A DNA stretch of 64,000 bases from an uncultured Bacteroidales bacterium. GTDB taxonomy: Bacteria > Bacteroidota > Bacteroidia > Bacteroidales > Bacteroidaceae. The position numbers and the translations under genes were made by a program. This document shows, one piece after another, positions 60,889-64,000 of the stretch. Location of the stretch: assembly GCA_902779845.1 (NCBI GenBank), contig CACZCZ010000006.1:32887-96886 (forward strand), read 5' to 3'. The notes beneath the pieces were generated by a model. That model was given only the letters and a program-made list of their open reading frames with translations. It did not search any database and was not told the origin of the DNA. Each line of letters begins with the position of its first letter. The first letter of the stretch is position 1.

Positions 60889-61069
60889 ATTGTTTTAGTT
60901 TAAAGAATTGGTCTTGGAAAGGGCTCTTTGGCCTCATTGGCCTCATTGGCTCTTTGCTGCGCAAAGATAAGCATTTTCTCTCAAAGCGCGGCACAACGCC
61001 GCCCTTTATTTACTATGAGCCCCGTCTTTTGTTGATATGAATCAGTTGCAGGGCTTAGCAAGCTTTCGC
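60889..61069. repeat. Spacer with 9-bp array between the lipoprotein gene and ilvC
   Basis: Around 60923-60956 the spacer contains GGCCTCATT twice, flanked by GGCTCTTTG-type variants (9-bp period, same family as AATGAGGCC and the RAYT linker array). The rest is A/T-rich upstream of ilvC; no clear promoter motif was identified. Confidence 0.6.
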
Positions 61070-62041
61070 TTAGTTCACCTTGTCAAAGTAAACAAAGACA
61101 CGACAGCTGAACGCCAGCGTCACAAAAGCACCCATTTGCGCCTTGATCTCCTCCACTTGCGGGATAACCGGCTCTATGCAGAGCTGGTCATTGCGGAAAG
61201 AGACACCGGCAGTGTTGTCCCCTTGATCGGGGAATGAGATGACGAAAGACTTCCCTGATTCTGTCCACCTCCAGCTCGCCACGACACATTCCTCGGGACG
61301 CTTCGTGATTGCTGTTCCCGTGGTGGTAAACTGGACTTGGTTAAAGAATAAGGGATTCGAGGTGAGGTCGCTAAAATCAGCCATCTCGTAGATGTCAACG
61401 GATTCGCGAATACTTTCGGGCAAATCATCTACGACGCTCTCAAGGAAGGGTATCAGGTCCTCCTGCAACTGCGGCAGTTCTTCAAGGGTGCACTCCCTAT
61501 TAAATTCATCTTTGAGGACTTTCAAATCTATACGCACGGTAGCCAGCTCCCACGCAGCACTCATCTGGGTTGTAGTAGCATCATAGGCAATCGATTTTTG
61601 CAGCGTTACGGGCAGTTCCACCGTCGCGCCATCAGTGGGAGTTGCGCTCAGCAGGAAACCATCGCCGGCCTCGTTGAACTTTACGATGACTGTTCCCCAA
61701 CCATTCAGCTGATACTCATTGCCTTCTTTCGCGGTAAATTTACCTTCTACTACGCGCACCACATCCTTGTCGGCACGTGTCTTGACACCGGAAGCAGCCT
61801 GACGCTCACCCACGATGTAGTTGCCGGTGGTGGGGACTATTTCCACGAAGTCAATCAAGCCACCCTCGCTGGTGACATTATATCGGGCAGCGGTGTTGGA
61901 AGACGGTATCACCAATGGTACAATGGGTTCCGGCCCTACAGGACCTGGTCCCGGGTCTGACTTCTCTTCATCCTTGCTGCAAGCAGCAAATACCAATACA
62001 GAAGCTGCAAAAAACGCAGCCAGCTTAGACAATGTTTTCAT
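61070..62041 (-). CDS. Predicted lipoprotein of unknown function in the ilv cluster
   Basis: A 323-residue protein with a lipoprotein signal (MKTLSKLAAFFAASVLVFAAC, cysteine 21), then an acidic and Pro/Gly-rich linker (SKDEEKSDPGPGPVGPEP). The body is predicted mainly beta, with a central helical stretch (LEELPQLQEDLIPFLESVVDDLPESI). No family was recognised. It lies 8 bp after the thioesterase gene, so it could be co-transcribed, but a surface lipoprotein has no evident role in branched-chain synthesis. I regard it as an insertion into a conserved operon. Confidence 0.75.
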   Translation of the reverse strand: MKTLSKLAAFFAASVLVFAACSKDEEKSDPGPGPVGPEPIVPLVIPSSNTAARYNVTSEGGLIDFVEIVPTTGNYIVGERQAASGVKTRADKDVVRVVEGKFTAKEGNEYQLNGWGTVIVKFNEAGDGFLLSATPTDGATVELPVTLQKSIAYDATTTQMSAAWELATVRIDLKVLKDEFNRECTLEELPQLQEDLIPFLESVVDDLPESIRESVDIYEMADFSDLTSNPLFFNQVQFTTTGTAITKRPEECVVASWRWTESGKSFVISFPDQGDNTAGVSFRNDQLCIEPVIPQVEEIKAQMGAFVTLAFSCRVFVYFDKVN

Positions 62042-62049
62042 TTTTTTCT

Positions 62050-62889
62050 TTAAGTATTTTTAAATTGGACTTTAGCCTGTACGACAACCTCTCCCGCCGG
62101 CTTCTCGGCTACGCCTACATGCTTACGGATCTCAACGTGTGTGGAGGCTGTGGCACACCCATCCTCTGGAACTTCTTCTGTAAAAAAGGTTAATATATCA
62201 CCAAGGTAAGATTCTGTTTTATAAGCTATATCGAAGCGATGGATAAAGTTATGCTCGAACTGTTCGCGAGGGAAAAGATCGAGGATATGCTCGATGTATT
62301 TCACGCTGTTGATGTGGCCGTTGATATCTACGTCAGAGTAGTAAGTAGGGATCGCACGGTAGGGTTCATTGGAGAAGCGAACGGTGCGGCCGAACTTGGC
62401 AATCGGGCACGGCTTCTCCTCGGCAGGGATGACATAGTTGAGGATGTCGCCGTCCTTGAGTTCCAAGAGGTTCGAGGGTTGGCGCGTCTCCACATCTATC
62501 ATCGCCCAGATGCTGCGGGCGTAGCCATAGATGCGGCCGTCGTCGGCATTGCGGATGAGGAAGTTACGCTCGGTGAAGAGCTTCATGACGCTCTCCACCC
62601 ATGTCTCCACCTCCACGTGCTCATACTGCGCCGGCATCTCCGTCAGCTCGATGCTCAGGCGCGACAGCACCCATGTGTAGTGCCGTTCGTTCAGCTGGTC
62701 AATGCCCCACCCGCGGTTGTGCGAGTGTCTTCCCGCCGCATTCAGCAGATGATTCCCCAGCACCCCCAAAAACAGATGCCCCGTAAAATCCACATGGAAG
62801 GGTTCCACGCTAAAACTATATGTGGAGACTCTCCCCCCGCCCTCCCTATAAGGGAGGGAGCTATTACTATCTGAGTTATTGATATGCAT
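62050..62889 (-). CDS. Acyl-ACP thioesterase
   Basis: A 279-residue double-hotdog thioesterase of the acyl-ACP thioesterase family. The first hotdog starts at YSFSVEPFHVDFTGHLFLG; the second contains the catalytic-type segment YYSDVDINGHINSVKYIEH (DxNxHxNxxxY). It hydrolyses acyl-ACP to free fatty acid. In Bacteroidales this gene commonly lies between ilvN and ilvC. The first ~22 residues (MHINNSDSNSSLPYREGGGRV) come from a palindromic element, so either the protein carries an unusual N-terminal extension or the true start is further in; no in-frame ATG lies between residue 1 and the conserved fold. Confidence 0.88.
   Translation of the reverse strand: MHINNSDSNSSLPYREGGGRVSTYSFSVEPFHVDFTGHLFLGVLGNHLLNAAGRHSHNRGWGIDQLNERHYTWVLSRLSIELTEMPAQYEHVEVETWVESVMKLFTERNFLIRNADDGRIYGYARSIWAMIDVETRQPSNLLELKDGDILNYVIPAEEKPCPIAKFGRTVRFSNEPYRAIPTYYSDVDINGHINSVKYIEHILDLFPREQFEHNFIHRFDIAYKTESYLGDILTFFTEEVPEDGCATASTHVEIRKHVGVAEKPAGEVVVQAKVQFKNT
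62827..62860. repeat. Palindromic element k at the thioesterase 5' end (forward)
   Basis: Tail GACTCTCCCCCCG plus hairpin CCCTCCCTATAAGGGAGGG. Identical in core to element m. On the thioesterase strand it is read in a third frame as SSLPYREGGGRV. Confidence 0.92.
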
Positions 62890-62915
62890 TGGAAAGTAAT
62901 ATTCTATTATGATGA

Positions 62916-63281
62916 TTATTGGAAATAATTTTCTATTTGCTGCAATACATTGTCCAAGTCATAGAGAACTTCTTCATTCGTGAAACGCATCACATGAAAG
63001 CCCATTTGTTCTAAGAACTGTTCACGCATAGCATCATTTTCCTGTTGCTGTCGCTCTGCATGGTAACCTCCATCGACTTCGATAATGAGTCCTTCGCGCT
63101 GAGATACGAAATCTACAATATAATCTCCAATGATAAATTGACGATTAAAACGCGTACCTACATCAAGTGTGCGCAACGCCTCCCAAAGGACCGACTCCGC
63201 CAGTGTTTGATTCTTTCTGTTTGCTCTGGCAAAATCCTTCAATATTTCATATCTGTCAGGGGACGACCAATGAAAATCCAT
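62916..63281 (-). CDS. DUF559 protein (Vsr-like PD-(D/E)XK nuclease fold)
   Basis: A 121-residue protein from the ATG at 63281 (MDFHWSSPDRYEIL). It matches the DUF559 family: ARANRKNQTLAESVLWEALR, FNRQFIIGDYIVDFVSQREGLIIEVDGGYH with the D...E-x-D catalytic-type layout, and a C-terminal GFHVMRFTNEEV. These are small Vsr-like endonuclease-fold proteins of unsettled role. It sits between ilvN and the thioesterase gene, where a conserved operon would not be expected to contain it. Inverted copies k and l of the palindromic element lie on either side. No sign of decay. Confidence 0.88.
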   Translation of the reverse strand: MDFHWSSPDRYEILKDFARANRKNQTLAESVLWEALRTLDVGTRFNRQFIIGDYIVDFVSQREGLIIEVDGGYHAERQQQENDAMREQFLEQMGFHVMRFTNEEVLYDLDNVLQQIENYFQ

Positions 63282-63326
63282 TTCCAATCAATAATAAAAA
63301 TGAATCCGATTCTTGAAAGGTGACCG

Positions 63327-63360
63327 CTCCCTCCCTTATAGGGAGGGCGGGGGGAGAGTC
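63327..63360. repeat. Palindromic element l at the ilvN 3' end (reverse)
   Basis: CTCCCTCCCTTATAGGGAGG and the reverse tail GGGGGGAGAGTC. On the ilvN strand it encodes the last residues KTLPPPSL, and the TAA in its hairpin loop (63336-63338) is the ilvN stop codon. Confidence 0.92.
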
Positions 63361-63956
63361 TTCTCCTTCTCCCTCTCCCTCTCCTCCAAATACTCATCCA
63401 GTTCCTCGCGTGTGCCTCTGGTGATACAGATGCGGCCGGAGCGGGCGAACTGATGGACGACATCGAGGCTGTTGAGGGCATTGAAGAGGGAGAGGATGTC
63501 CTCTGTCGTGCCCGTCTTCTCGACAGCCATGTAGGTGGGGTTCACCTCCACGATGCGGGCGCCGTGGTGCCGCACGATGCGGCACACCTCGGGGTTCTCC
63601 ATCGCGGCGGGCGTCGAGATTTTCAGCAGCGACGTCTCCTGCAGGAATATCTCGTCGTCGGTATAGAAGCGAGCCTGCAGCACATCGATGCGCTTCTCGA
63701 TCTGCGCCTTCAGCACCTTCACCATCTCTTCGGTGCAGTAGCACGTGATGGTGTATTTATGCACGCCAGGCGTGGAGCTGGCGCATACGTTCAGGCTCTC
63801 GATATTGATCTGTCGGCGCGTGAACACCGCCGTCACCTGGTTCAGAATACCGGCGAGGTTTTCGGAGAAGACCAAAATGGTATATAAAGACTCTCCCCCC
63901 GCCCTCCCTATAAGGGAGGGAGTGGAATGTATTTGACTACTTGGTATCTTATTCAT
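63336..63956 (-). CDS. ilvN: Acetolactate synthase small (regulatory) subunit, ends rewritten by palindromic elements
   Basis: A 206-residue subunit that activates acetolactate synthase and confers valine feedback. The N-terminal ACT domain is LYTILVFSENLAGILNQVTAVFTRRQINIESLNV, followed by the C-terminal domain ending FARSGRICITRGTREELDEYL. The first ~24 residues (MNKIPSSQIHSTPSLIGRAG...) and the last eight (KTLPPPSL) are translated palindromic elements; the element at the 3' end also supplies the stop. The frame stays open upstream of the ATG to the window edge (NIHFDEREAY), so the start is provisional. First ilv gene visible; the large subunit would be expected just upstream. Confidence 0.9.
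   Translation of the reverse strand: MNKIPSSQIHSTPSLIGRAGGESLYTILVFSENLAGILNQVTAVFTRRQINIESLNVCASSTPGVHKYTITCYCTEEMVKVLKAQIEKRIDVLQARFYTDDEIFLQETSLLKISTPAAMENPEVCRIVRHHGARIVEVNPTYMAVEKTGTTEDILSLFNALNSLDVVHQFARSGRICITRGTREELDEYLEEREREKEKTLPPPSL
63889..63922. repeat. Palindromic element m at the ilvN 5' end (forward)
   Basis: Tail GACTCTCCCCCCG plus hairpin CCCTCCCTATAAGGGAGGG. Read on the ilvN strand as TPSLIGRAGGES. The flank beyond the hairpin (TCAAATACATTCCACT on the coding strand) matches the flank of element i. Confidence 0.92.
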
Positions 63957-64000
63957 ATATGCTTCTCTTTCATCAAAATGAATATTCTTTGATATGTCCA

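Overview
The window reads as a chromosomal piece of a Bacteroidota bacterium, most likely a Prevotella/Segatella-type member of the Bacteroidales. The reasons are fimbrillin-like lipoproteins, a T9SS-like C-terminal tail on a giant surface protein, TAnnTTTG-type -7 promoter motifs, starts with no clear Shine-Dalgarno, a stand-alone AICAR transformylase, an FtsB/DivIC-PlsC-DUF4369 cluster, and an ilvN / acyl-ACP thioesterase / ilvC gene order. No rRNA, tRNA or CRISPR array was seen.

Positions 1-43147 (all + strand) are a surface-protein island. It holds the tail of a GHKL ATPase, two fimbrillin-like lipoproteins (702-2114, 2119-3363), a 4234-residue YGGG-repeat protein with a sorting-type tail (3481-16185), an HUH/Y1 transposase of the REP-associated (RAYT) kind with a Rossmann-like extension (16190-17494), an 8447-residue YGGG-repeat protein (17551-42894) and a 69-residue basic protein. 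Three of the secreted proteins begin with inverted or simple repeats that pair the start-codon region with the DNA coding for the hydrophobic core of the signal peptide.

Positions 43148-44260 hold a highly structured intergenic block bounded by inverted repeats and a GxxExxY-family (PD-(D/E)XK-like) gene. Positions 44344-57924 are housekeeping: AICAR transformylase, Mfd, L-serine ammonia-lyase, a DPM1-like glycosyltransferase, dihydroorotase, a detached MetH reactivation domain, DnaX, FtsB/DivIC, a small membrane protein, PlsC and a DUF4369 lipoprotein. Positions 57930-63956 (- strand) carry an RluA-type pseudouridine synthase and an ilv cluster (ilvN, thioesterase, ilvC) interrupted by a DUF559 nuclease gene and a lipoprotein gene.

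The strongest unexplained signal is a family of GC-rich palindromes, each a conserved tail plus a hairpin. At least thirteen copies lie between 47.7 and 63.9 kb. Most sit inside protein-coding genes (mfd, pyrC, the rluA-like gene, the thioesterase gene, ilvN) and are read through in several frames and both orientations, much like Rickettsia palindromic elements. Their layout resembles REP elements, some are in inverted pairs, and a RAYT-type transposase lies in the same window. A second signal is a set of degenerate 7-, 8- and 9-bp tandem arrays that fill spacers and also invade coding sequence.
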